Below are positions 14,401 to 22,030 of a DNA stretch of 38,021 bases, piece by piece. This stretch comes from Apostichopus parvimensis (Eukaryota; Echinodermata; Holothuroidea; Aspidochirotida; Stichopodidae). Position 1 is the first letter of the stretch; every line of letters starts with the position of its first letter. The stretch lies in assembly GCA_000934455.1 (NCBI GenBank), contig KN884383.1, positions 5,760-43,780 of the forward strand, written 5' to 3'. The notes below the pieces were generated by a model. It was given only the letters and a program-made list of their open reading frames with translations. It searched no databases and was not told where the DNA came from. Position numbers and translations under genes: made by a program.

Positions 14401-14757
14401 TGAAAGAAGGAGGATATTGGAGAAAAAAAAACACATTAATAGAATTGTCAATAACACTACATTGTTTAATAAATTAATTTTTGGAATTTTTAGTTTAGAA
14501 CTTAAAGCTGTGTGTATAATACAACCATTGTGAACTCCTACTTTGGCTGTGGTTTCCTTCCAAGTTTGGAATGTCTTGTAAGCAACTCCAATGGCTTCTT
14601 CTGTTTCGGCAGCTCCCAGGTCAGGTACTTCTCCCAACAATTCTCCGGTAGCAGGGTTCAAAACTTTGAAAGTCTTACCAGCCTTCTCTGAGACCCAGGT
14701 CCCATTGATGTATGCTTTGCCTGGCAGCAACGACTGTGGAATACCATACTTCTCCAT
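2260..14757 (-). CDS. ALDH5A1: Succinate-semialdehyde dehydrogenase (ALDH5 family), 3' end outside window
   Basis: The enzyme oxidises succinate semialdehyde to succinate with NAD(P)+, the last step of the GABA shunt. Eight coding exons encode about 400 residues: 14757-14542, 14041-13958, 12927-12757, 11970-11854, 9318-9175, 8094-7951, 3414-3259 and 2429-~2260. Visible ALDH landmarks are Asn159 in WNFP, Lys182 and Glu185 in KPAED (fits NAD+ use), FTGS at 236-239, general base Glu260 in MELGG, nucleophile Cys294 in GQTC, and EETFGP at 390-395. Arg167 and Arg288 match the human substrate-binding arginines 213 and 334. The family is about 490 residues without the presequence, so about 90 C-terminal residues are missing to the left. 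The ATG at 14757 is fixed by an in-frame TAA at 14772-14770 just upstream, so no mitochondrial presequence is encoded. Identification is strong; compartment is uncertain. Confidence 0.95.
2430..3258. other. ALDH5A1 intron 7
   Basis: AT-rich intron. A 127-codon plus-strand frame at 2514-2897 looks like chance AT-rich sequence. Nothing else is supported. Confidence 0.6.
3259..3414 (-). CDS. ALDH5A1: ALDH5A1 coding exon 7 (residues 293-344), catalytic cysteine
   Basis: 156 nt, phase 0. Opens TCVSANR, so nucleophile Cys294 lies two codons after the splice junction. TQGPLINE follows, as in animal and bacterial SSADH. Ser296 stands where human and E. coli enzymes have a second Cys. Acceptor ATCCACAG, donor GTAAGT. 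Confidence 0.95.
4050..4490 (+). pseudogene. Coding-like stretch of unknown origin
   Basis: One frame stays open for 146 codons, with no good ATG at its start (it follows a TAA at 4047-4049). The first ~110 codons have higher GC than the flanks and give a balanced, charged peptide with motifs such as [16 protein letters not shown] and [16 protein letters not shown]. After about 4390 it turns AT-rich and repeat-like. I do not recognise the family. It could be a captured exon, a decayed retrocopy or a mobile-element fragment, inside an ALDH5A1 intron on the opposite strand. Confidence 0.3.
5111..5290. repeat. Tandem duplication, unit about 90 bp
   Basis: Two diverged copies begin with TGACCATTCA at 5111 and TGACCATACA at 5201. 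Both contain TATTGATAA, then an AAAGTT word, then CAACAGTCATATT. Confidence 0.7.
5940..6110. repeat. Dispersed repeat, copy 1
   Basis: Shares with 7180-7345 the ordered words CTCTAAAATAT, CATAAAATTAATATCA, TCAAATCTGA and TTATGCTGGTCTG. The copies are clearly diverged. No coding capacity. Confidence 0.6.
6254..6381. mobile_element. MITE-like element with imperfect inverted ends
   Basis: The left end CTTTAAAGGGTGACTTTAGG and the reverse complement of the right end, CCTTAAAGGAGTACTCCAGA, are similar, and both are followed by a TTTTAG word. It is about 128 bp, with no coding capacity. A target-site duplication is not clear, so the class is not assigned. Confidence 0.45.
6781..6821. repeat. 21-bp tandem pair
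   Basis: TTTTGTGCCTAAAGTCATCAG occurs twice in a row (the first copy starts at about 6780). Confidence 0.85.
7180..7345. repeat. Dispersed repeat, copy 2
   Basis: Direct-orientation partner of the copy near 5940-6110, with the same ordered words and small indels between them. Similarity may reach further upstream (about 7010). Confidence 0.6.
7951..8094 (-). CDS. ALDH5A1: ALDH5A1 coding exon 6 (residues 245-292)
   Basis: 144 nt, phase 0. Carries [16 protein letters not shown] with general base Glu260, and ends KYRGSGQ just before the catalytic cysteine. Where human and E. coli enzymes read FRNTGQ or FRNAGQ this one reads YRGSGQ; the arginine is kept. Donor GTAAGA. Confidence 0.95.
8095..9174. 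other. ALDH5A1 intron 5
   Basis: AT-rich; no gene or clear repeat seen. Confidence 0.5.
9175..9318 (-). CDS. ALDH5A1: ALDH5A1 coding exon 5 (residues 197-244)
   Basis: 144 nt, phase 0. Encodes [15 protein letters not shown], then [11 protein letters not shown] of the Rossmann fold and ATGK. Acceptor ATCTGTAG, donor GTATTG. Confidence 0.95.
9397..9436. repeat. 14-bp tandem repeat, almost three copies
   Basis: GTGAACTTAACACT is repeated head to tail, with the last copy incomplete. It lies in ALDH5A1 intron 4, about 80 bp upstream (in transcript terms) of exon 5. Confidence 0.9.
9437..11853. other. Rest of ALDH5A1 intron 4
   Basis: AT-rich intron sequence. The open frames at about 10312-10748 and 11534-11770 show no recognisable protein. 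Nothing else supported. Confidence 0.5.
11854..11970 (-). CDS. ALDH5A1: ALDH5A1 coding exon 4 (residues 158-196)
   Basis: 117 nt, phase 0. Starts with the WNFP motif, whose Asn159 forms the oxyanion hole. Arg167 is the expected substrate carboxylate contact, and Lys182/Glu185 in VLKPAED sit in the coenzyme site. Acceptor CCTGACAG, donor GTAGGG. Confidence 0.95.
11971..12756. other. ALDH5A1 intron 3
   Basis: Contains a C-run near 12236-12250 and, at about 12512-12650, words (TTTTGATCTCTG, CTGTTGACCTCC, TTTTGACCTCTA) that resemble the TGACCTC repeat family seen near 32.8 and 33.5 kb. Confidence 0.45.
12757..12927 (-). CDS. ALDH5A1: ALDH5A1 coding exon 3 (residues 101-157)
   Basis: 171 nt, phase 0 at both ends; donor GTGAGT directly after the LITP codons. 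Contains [11 protein letters not shown], the [15 protein letters not shown] block and RQPVGV, all diagnostic for SSADH. Confidence 0.95.
12928..13957. other. ALDH5A1 intron 2
   Basis: Around 13235-13285 there is GGGGGGCTGCTGCCCCCTTTG followed by more C-runs and TTGGCTACGCACC. The matching GCGCGTAGCGAGG appears inverted near 12987-13000. The two sides form an inverted pair about 300 bp apart, suggesting an old small transposon. Otherwise nothing seen. Confidence 0.4.
13958..14041 (-). CDS. ALDH5A1: ALDH5A1 coding exon 2 (residues 73-100)
   Basis: 84 nt, phase 0 at both ends; acceptor TTTACAG, donor GTAAGT. Encodes ERAKILRKW then ILTLEN, matching the conserved helix after TAKER in bacterial and animal SSADH. 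Confidence 0.93.
14042..14541. other. ALDH5A1 intron 1 (between coding exons 1 and 2)
   Basis: AT-rich; nothing recognisable. Confidence 0.5.
14542..14757 (-). CDS. ALDH5A1: ALDH5A1 coding exon 1 (residues 1-72)
   Basis: Begins [10 protein letters not shown] and carries INGTW and NPATGE, the usual N-terminal strand region of SSADH. It ends after the TTAK motif at a GTAGGA donor. A good acceptor (pyrimidine tract then TTTTTTAG) sits at 14778-14785, so the exon probably starts at 14777 with 20 nt of 5' UTR, and at least one untranslated exon lies upstream. Confidence 0.93.
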
Positions 14758-14777
14758 TTTGACGAAAATTTAATTGA

Positions 14778-17700
14778 CTAAAAAACAAAATGTGACTGCT
14801 GAGAACATAAAAAGATTGAGAAGTAGATAAGATATTGTGTGAAGGATGGTAAAGACAAGAAATGTATACTTGCAGTACATGTGCACACTTTGACACTAAG
14901 CATATAAATCCAACATGTGGGTTACTACAACTGCCACCTAAACACTCAACAGCTACCTATAGCCTAACTATAAACAACCTTTACCCGGTACTAAAGTTAT
15001 ACAAGCAAGTGTAACACAAAGATTAACTTACATGTTTACAGCATTTGCTGCCTGCATTGAGTAAACAAATGCTTTTCGTTATCACTGATGATTGCCATGG
15101 GCAAACAATGTTAATTGTTAACCAAGTGATCTTTATAATGTAAATTAAGAAACCCTGGATGAAAAATAATATTTAAGGATGTAGCTGGACAAATGTACAA
15201 ATGTAGATGAACGTCAAATGGATGGTATAAGGCTACTGTATACAGCTGTTAAACATCATGACTAATGAAATTTCTCAGAGTAATATTACTGTGAAATTGA
15301 AATAACTAAAGCAGCTATGTTTATATGTATGTAATTTCCTCATTCTACTTACCCCTCCCTTCACTAAGTGGCAAATATTAACTTTTGTTTGAACTTGATG
15401 GTCCTGCTGGTAAATGTTTACTTTTATTTGCTATTAGCCACATACCCATTCATGGCACTGTTTTCCTGATTTTGCCTCTGCAAGCTAAAAACTCCGTTGA
15501 ATATTCATGAAGAAAGTATGCTGAAGTCAGGAATATGAATACAACAATTGCCATAAATTGAACCATAAACAGAAATGTCCACTAAAGACATAAAAATTAC
15601 TTTTCAGAAGCTGGTATATAAACTTCCCTCATTTTTCACTTTTGGTTGCATATTAAACCAATTTTACCCAAAACAATTTGAAGACTATAGTCAAACTCTT
15701 TTCCATTGCTTCCCTCCCTCTAAGACAGCGTTTGGGAAGTCTTCTATCCGTTAAATGTCACTCACTACTTTGCAAACAACATAATTCAAAGATGTGTGAA
15801 CCAGGCCTAACTGTGGTATGCATTAACCACTCCAAAGGTCAAGTGTTCAATAATAGTTAACAATTCCATATAGTTAAGAATTTCATGTACCCCCTAAGCT
15901 TTCTTAAATCCATATGAATGAAGAAATTTTTATCAAACCTTCAGATGGTTGGTTAGCATCACCAATGACCTGGCCCTACCATGATTTGGGCTAAGACCAT
16001 GTAGATTGGCACTTTATTCCGCCAGCTTATGCAAGTCATTAAAAATTTAGTGGACCACACAGGCAATTACAGCACCCCTTTTTTTGGGGAACACTCTGTG
16101 GAAACCTTGCCCTCATAGACCCCCAAATATTTTCACAGACCCCTATGATCAAGGCTGCACATATTTTATTTTAATGGAAACATTATTGATTGAGACTGAA
16201 ACCACAATTCTCCAGATCCATTTTCAACAGCACACTATGTATCTACTGTACATCGACAGTAGTACAAATGGCTTTTGAGAACATGGCAGCACCATTTGTT
16301 CAGGAAAAGTTGCTCACAGTATGAATATTCTCACTAGTGTTAAAACTTACAATCGCCTATGATTAGTCGTAGAACATTCCTGCTTTCACCTTTTGGCATT
16401 AATTGTGGATGCAAACATCCAGTTGTAAACATCCATTGTCTGTTTCACAGAATAAGCACAGACTGCTGGCCATAAAACCATAAGAAACCCTCCAATTCCA
16501 TAGCAACTCAATATCAAGCAAAAGAGATCTCTGTAGCTCTTCTGTCAATGCAACCAGGAGGAGGCCCGTATATATGCAGTGCACTGCACAATGCCTTACT
16601 GAATCTGTGGTCAATTCATGCCAAATTCAAGTTTAAAACTTAAGCAGCAAGTTGTGCACAATGTTCTAGTGTTAACCATGTGCTATATGGTTGCATTAAA
16701 CAGTCCTAACTATCAGTATTCAACTGTAGGCAAATGCTATGTACAGAATGAGAGTATTAGGCTGAAACCACACCTATACAAAAGCTCTACTTAAGTGTGC
16801 TTCTTAGCTGTCTTTACCCACATTGGGATATAGGTTGCATAATTATAACAAACATACAGCACTACCCTTGAATGCACAGGCATCTACATACACAACCCTG
16901 AGGATTAACAATACAAAGGAATATACACAAACAGGCTACACAATATGATAGATGTAACCTCCTGACCCCTTAGGATAAATACTTGAGACTGTTAGTGTTA
17001 CAGGTGGTCCTGGTACTTGGCAGGGAAGAAGTACATACATGTGCAGCTATGCCCAGTAAACATAGCAAGATTATTATTTACATAAATGTTGTTGCAAACA
17101 CCACATTACATGAAACGTAGGCCTAAAGTTAGTAATTATGCTGGGCTACTGCAGATTTAGGTTTATGTTACTTGTTAGGCCTACCCTAACGTTAACTGTT
17201 GTTAGGCGTAATAGAACTGTAGTTTGGCCGATTATTCAAGTTTATTATGCAGGTACTAAAGTTAGGATATGAAAATACGCAAACAACGTCATTTGTTGAG
17301 GTACGCAGTTCAAACCTTATGTTTTGTATGCACGTTTCCACCAAGATTTCATAATCTTACCGTCGTCACTTCGAGACTTTACGTGATTGACTTCTACCGA
17401 AGGTTCAGACCACAGCTAGCACACAGGTTTAAATTTCTGTGCCACAGCAGACAGCACTGTAAATTTCTGCAGTTCCCGTCAAACGGATATACGGAAGCGT
17501 AGAAAAGACATTACATTGACACACATTGCGAAACGATAACATGAAAATACTACCCGTTTTGCACGCTTAATACTTCTCATGAAGTTGTGGAAATCTAAAC
17601 ATTACCAGTTTGATGAGATGAACTAATCGTACGAAACGGTAAAATTCCGGAAATTACCGTTTACCACACATTCTACCATCTTGACAAAACGTCAAAAATA

Positions 17701-18792
17701 TGTACCGTTATTGTTGTCATTTCAACATTTTTCATTAAATTGGACACTTGATAAAAAGTCAACATTTTCAAAATGTTTGCATAAAATTGTTGAAATGGTG
17801 AAATATGGTCAATTCTAAATATCAACATGTTTCAGGAAAGTATCAAATTAAACAATAGGGTTTAAAGACGTCAACATTTGAACTTTATACAAAACATTTT
17901 TGAAATGTAAAGATGTAATAAGTTGTCGTTTCAACATTTTTCAGAAAATTGTTGAATTGCCGAGATACTACAAATAAATAATTCATAATTTTCTTATTTT
18001 AACACGATATTGTCTTTTTAACTGATTATTTACCTGAAAAATGTACAATGTTAAGATATTCCTATCTTGATGGCACTTTAAGCTACCGTAACTTTCTAAA
18101 GTCTCACCATATGTCAGAATATTTTGACAAAAAGTATCAAATTGTACTTTCATAAAAGTCTTCTACAACCACCCCAGGGCCACCCTCTCCGTCGTGAAAT
18201 CCTTGATTCGCCTTTGGCATGTCCATAAAAAGAGTGTCGGGAAAATTTCGAACACCCACCCCCAATCCACACAAATAAAAATAAAATTGTCTTTATATTA
18301 TTTGAGTTCTACTTAAAACGTAGCAAGTTATATAGTGCGTCATTAACATTTTAAGAAATTACTAACGTACTGCATTTTATAAAGTTTTGTTTCATTGTAG
18401 AAATCAAACTATAGAAACAGTAAAACTGGTGAAGAAAAAAATATTTCATTCCAGCTTTTACAACAGCAAATAGAAATGCTAACTTTGGAAAGATATGCCC
18501 ATGCAGGTTTAATCATAATGGAAAGCCTGCAGTCCTTTTCTTGAAAACTTCAGGCAGACAAATTTTTAAGTAGACCGATTATTTATTTAGGAAATGAAGT
18601 TTAGCATGTTTCAATTTTGAATACATCTGGCGGGGAATATGAACAAACCTTTCGAAGGAACCAAATTCCCTTTCGAAGTCTACAAAACTTATAGTTGCGA
18701 TGTTGGACAAGGCATGTTCGCATTAAACAAATGCGAAACAAAGAATGGCCACGAAGACCGTCCATTTGCACAAACGACTGGAACCACTTTCT
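14778..18792. other. Intergenic / 5' flank of ALDH5A1
   Basis: No coding exon is supported. Upstream untranslated exons of ALDH5A1 must lie here because coding exon 1 is preceded by a splice acceptor, but I cannot place them. A CpG-richer patch with CCTAACGTTAACTGT and nearby TACCGAAGG and TACGGAAGCG lies at about 17160-17530 and could be a promoter. The stretch 17700-17960 holds repeated TTTCAACATTTTTC words. Confidence 0.4.
17717..17957. repeat. Short direct and inverted repeats with TCAACATTTT core
   Basis: GTCATTTCAACATTTTTCA near 17717 and GTCGTTTCAACATTTTTCA near 17923 are near-identical direct repeats about 206 bp apart. Between them lie inverted versions such as AAAATTGTTGAAATGG (17784-17799) and the local palindrome AACATTTTCAAAATGTT (17762-17778). 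A decayed MITE cluster is possible. Confidence 0.5.
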
Positions 18793-18806
18793 ATCACTAT
18801 GGCAAC
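18793..18806. promoter_or_regulatory. Candidate RFX X-box
   Basis: The minus strand reads GTTGCCATAGTGAT, a perfect left half-site (GTTGCC) with a 2-nt spacer and a right half matching 4 of 6 positions of RGYAAC. RFX factors drive many cilia genes. The site is about 1.2 kb upstream of the acceptor of the coiled-coil gene and would fit its promoter only if an untranslated first exon lies near 18.8-18.9 kb. Not tested. Confidence 0.25.
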
Positions 18807-19109
18807 AAGCATTGTGCACGCACCTGCAAACACAATCTTGGTAATGTAAACAACACTACCTCTCATCTGCTCCCGATACCAACTGTGCACATTGTTATAT
18901 GTTTAATGTTTGATGTTTGCAAGTTGTTGCGATTACAGAAGTAAAGACTTGACGATACTCACCGATGTCTGTTTCATTTGTAGATCTAGAAAAGAAAATC
19001 ACTGAGGACTGAAATTTCGGATAATTTCGACGGTCGCGTTAATGAGGTAGGTCTAAGTTTTAGTGCTAAAACTTTGAAATGAAAGTTAGGAATTTCCATC
19101 ACTGTGTCG

Positions 19110-19121
19110 CGGGACGTCCCG
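19110..19121. promoter_or_regulatory. 12-bp palindrome with GACGTC core
   Basis: CGGGACGTCCCG is a perfect palindrome with a GACGTC core, of the type bound by bZIP factors. It sits in a CpG-richer patch (about 19010-19160) in the intergenic region. Confidence 0.3.
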
Positions 19122-20001
19122 TTGGCATTGTAATGAAATTTAACGCCTATCTCACGGCCTAGACTAGCCTTCATACAGTAGTTAGTTAATCTACATATGT
19201 TGGAAAGCTAACGCAAAGGACTGTATTTAGAACCTAGTAACGCATCGAATTCTTTGTCGGGATATCATCAATATAATATAAAATACATATCCTTACCTCT
19301 GAAAAAAGATGACACCTAGGCAATAACTACGAAACTAGTTTAAGAAACATTTCCTGAAATTCCAACAAGAGTACAACTATAACAGCAACACAGCCTAGCC
19401 TAACGTTAGGATATGTGTTTTTTTAGGCCATTCAGATTGAGGTCTTCAAACAACCCCGCCCCCCCTAAAAAAGTTTCAGTTCTTGGGAATGAAATACTTT
19501 TTTGCTATGAAAACTCATTTTTCGCTAAAACATACAGACAGACACTGTAGACCTAGTTGCCATGTTAAGTTGCAGCCACAGTTTGTATGCATTGTTCATT
19601 TGAAAAAGCCTTAATGAAAGCAGCTCTGCCAGTGCAACAGTGAGATAAATGAAAATTTAGTGTCTAGTTTGAAGCCTGTTCATGAGTTATATAAACCATT
19701 TATCAGGTTTAGGCTATATGCCTACTATAATTTCTTTAATGTGGTATGACTTTTCTCCTTGCATAGTGGATATGTATTTAAGACTTCGATAAATATGAAT
19801 CCATCTCATTCTGGCAGAATCTGATCAAAACATTGAAGCATAAAAGCACACTTTATAACTTTTACAAATGTTTGCCCCAACATGCACTTCTTAATCATGT
19901 CTGTATCGATAAACAGTAACATGTGTTGTGCATGTGAATACAGTAACAATCATGAGAGATATATATTATTTGATCTAAAAATATGTCATTTTTTCCCCCA
20001 G

Positions 20002-20064
20002 CCATTGCTCATGAGGGGCCCACCAAGCATTGATAACTCCATCGACATAAACAGGGTCTGAAAG
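20002..20064 (+). other. 5' UTR with an in-frame upstream ATG
   Basis: A strong acceptor (TTTTTTCCCCCAG ending at 20001) marks the exon start, implying an untranslated exon further left. An ATG at 20011 opens a 16-codon frame that ends at TGA 20059-20061, one codon (AAG) before the main ATG at 20065 and in the same frame. Confidence 0.6.
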
Positions 20065-20441
20065 ATGACATCACTACCAAAACTCAAAGTTCCCCAAGAA
20101 ACAGGCATATCAGCAATTCCTATTTTGCCACAAGATTGCTCACCACCCAGGAGATCAAAAACTGTCATTGGAATTAAAAAATCATCGCATTCTTTGGATG
20201 GAAATTCAAGATCTGCTGCCCTTTTCCCATGGTTACAGCCTGATTTACCAGACTCAAAACCAACCCCGAGGTTTGACCCTCTACGACCGACCAGAGAAAA
20301 ATCATTCACGCTATCCTCAACTGATGTAGAGTTTGAAAATGAAATCAATATGCTTAGAAAGAAACGAGAGCAATATCATCAATTCCATCGGAATTGGATG
20401 AGGCCATTTTATGGATCAAAAGTGGATCAAGAAGAATATAG
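20065..20441 (+). CDS. Coiled-coil gene, coding exon 1
   Basis: Residues 1-125 and two bases of codon 126. Proline-rich N-terminal part, then the start of the charged region with WMRPFYGSKV. Donor GTACTG is mediocre, but phase and reading frame fit exon 2. Confidence 0.85.
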
Positions 20442-22030
20442 GTACTGTATAGTATGTTATGTCTTTGTTGTAATTAAGGCAAATAGGTAATATTAAGGGG
20501 ATTCCTGTATGTGCTCTCTCATAGTTTTAAAGTTAAATGTTGACAGAAAATAAATGCAATTTGCATGTAATTCTAAACTGATGAGTGGCAGATATTATGC
20601 ATTATGGTGAAGTTTCTTATCATTCTTAGTCTGGCTGGTTCATTTGAACTGTGCATAGGAATAGACTACAAGCTGCATTTGGGTACTAGATGGTATCAAG
20701 GTTCTATGTTTGAATTGCAATTAAGAATGGTTGTAGCTGCAAAGAAATAAGGAATGTTACAGAGGACAGACCAAAGATCTCCCCTTTGGTTGGTTGTGTT
20801 CTCTTGTGCTAAAATATTTTCTTTATCAAGGATTGCCCTAGGGAGAAACTTTACTAGTAAACAATTCTGTTTTCTAACATTACAGAAAATGAATAAAAAA
20901 ATGACAAGAAAGAAATAATGAGTCATGACCCCTCCCCCCCCCCCCATCATTACCAACATTCACAATTTTATCTGATATATTCTCTGTATACATTTTTCAG
21001 GAAGGGTATCAGATCAGAACTCAAGAATCAAATGTCTGAGAAACAAAATAACTGGAAAACCTTTCAGAAGGATAAAGTCCAAGAGACCGTACAGGCCTAT
21101 AGCTACGATCAGAAATGCATCAATAAAGACAGGACGGACAGAAAGGAGAAAGCGGTTTATCTTCGGAAATTCAGAGATGAAAATAAGAAGGTAAGCTGCT
21201 TTTATATATGAATCTGAAAATTAAGGTTTGAAGCTTTTTCGAGATAATTTTGCCAAATTTATAAAGTTTTTTTGATGCAAATATAATTTTTCAATGAATC
21301 AAACAGTAAACCATCTTTTTGCTTTCATTTTAGTTTAACAGGAAGATATTTAAACTAGCAAGTGACTAAGTTGTCTTTCAATTTTGAGGAATTTGCTGTA
21401 AAAGTATAATAAAAGTTCAATATCAAGAAAACTTCAATTTCAAATGAAAGCAAGGTTCTTTGTTATTTGAAATGTAGAAACAACCAGGTTTAAGCAAAAG
21501 GAGAATACTTTATTGGGATGATGGTACAGATAAACATCTTCAAATTCAACTCAGATATGTTCTGTTTTGACTACAATATCCAAAAACTGTTATATTTAAG
21601 AATATCATTTCGGGAAGGAAGGTTTCAAGAAGCTAATTGTAGAAATGACATACAAGATTCACAAACGCATACAGCAGGTGTAAAGCACTATTTGTAAACA
21701 TTTGTAAACATGTATGACTTGAAACTGCATGCTGTGTAGAATAAAAACACTTAAGTTATTCTCTGCCATTAGGGATGTAGTGCAGATAACCTTTGGCTTT
21801 CACATTAATATTGCATAAACATCACGGAATGATTCATTATCATGTCTCAAATTGTAATAATTCATGAAGTTTTAAAATTTCAAATCTGATTGGGATCGCT
21901 TATATTTAACTTTCTTCAGGTCATTGAAGAACGGGAGAACCTGAAACGAGAGAAGAGAATCAACACTGCGGTATTTGAACAAGAGCTGCTGCGATATAAT
22001 CCTGTTAACTGGAGCCAAACGTTGAGGTGA
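20065..22030 (+). CDS. Unrecognised 225-residue coiled-coil protein, three coding exons
   Basis: Coding exons are 20065-20441, 21001-21190 and 21920-22030, joined at AG/GTACTG-TTTTTCAG/G and AAG/GTAAGC-CTTCAG/G, with TGA at 22028. Splice phases (2, then 0) fit exactly. Residues 1-80 are proline- and serine-rich (KLKVP, SPPRRSKT, PTPRFDPLRPTREKS). About 88-215 is highly charged and probably helical (NEINMLRKKREQYHQF, then KNQMSEKQNNWKTFQKDKV and ERENLKREKR). It ends YNPVNWSQTLR. There is no signal peptide or membrane segment. Small proteins of this look are often axonemal or centriolar, but I do not recognise the family and assign no function. It points toward TMEM43, tail to tail. Confidence 0.85.
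20442..21000 (+). other. Intron 1 of the coiled-coil gene
   Basis: Contains a C-run at about 20932-20945 close to the acceptor. No other feature. Confidence 0.6.
21001..21190 (+). CDS. Coiled-coil gene, coding exon 2
   Basis: 190 nt, completing Arg126 and adding 63 residues rich in Lys, Arg, Glu and Gln. Acceptor ACATTTTTCAG, donor GTAAGC. Confidence 0.87.
21191..21919 (+). other. Intron 2 of the coiled-coil gene
   Basis: AT-rich; nothing recognisable. Confidence 0.6.
21920..22030 (+). CDS. Coiled-coil gene, coding exon 3
   Basis: 36 codons and TGA. Encodes VIEERENLKREKR, then FEQELLRYNPVNW. Acceptor AACTTTCTTCAG. Confidence 0.87.
   Translation, partial: VIEERENLKREKRINTAVFEQELLRYNPVNWSQTLR

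Noticed and set aside
14374..14541. Extension of SSADH exon 1 past residue 72
   Set aside because: The open frame continues into intron 1, but the GTAGGA donor and the exact phase match to exon 2 show it is not part of the normal protein.
18639..18944. 101-codon plus-strand frame in the intergenic region
   Set aside because: No recognisable protein, an opposing frame of similar length, and location in a likely promoter or 5' UTR area. Kept only as non-coding.
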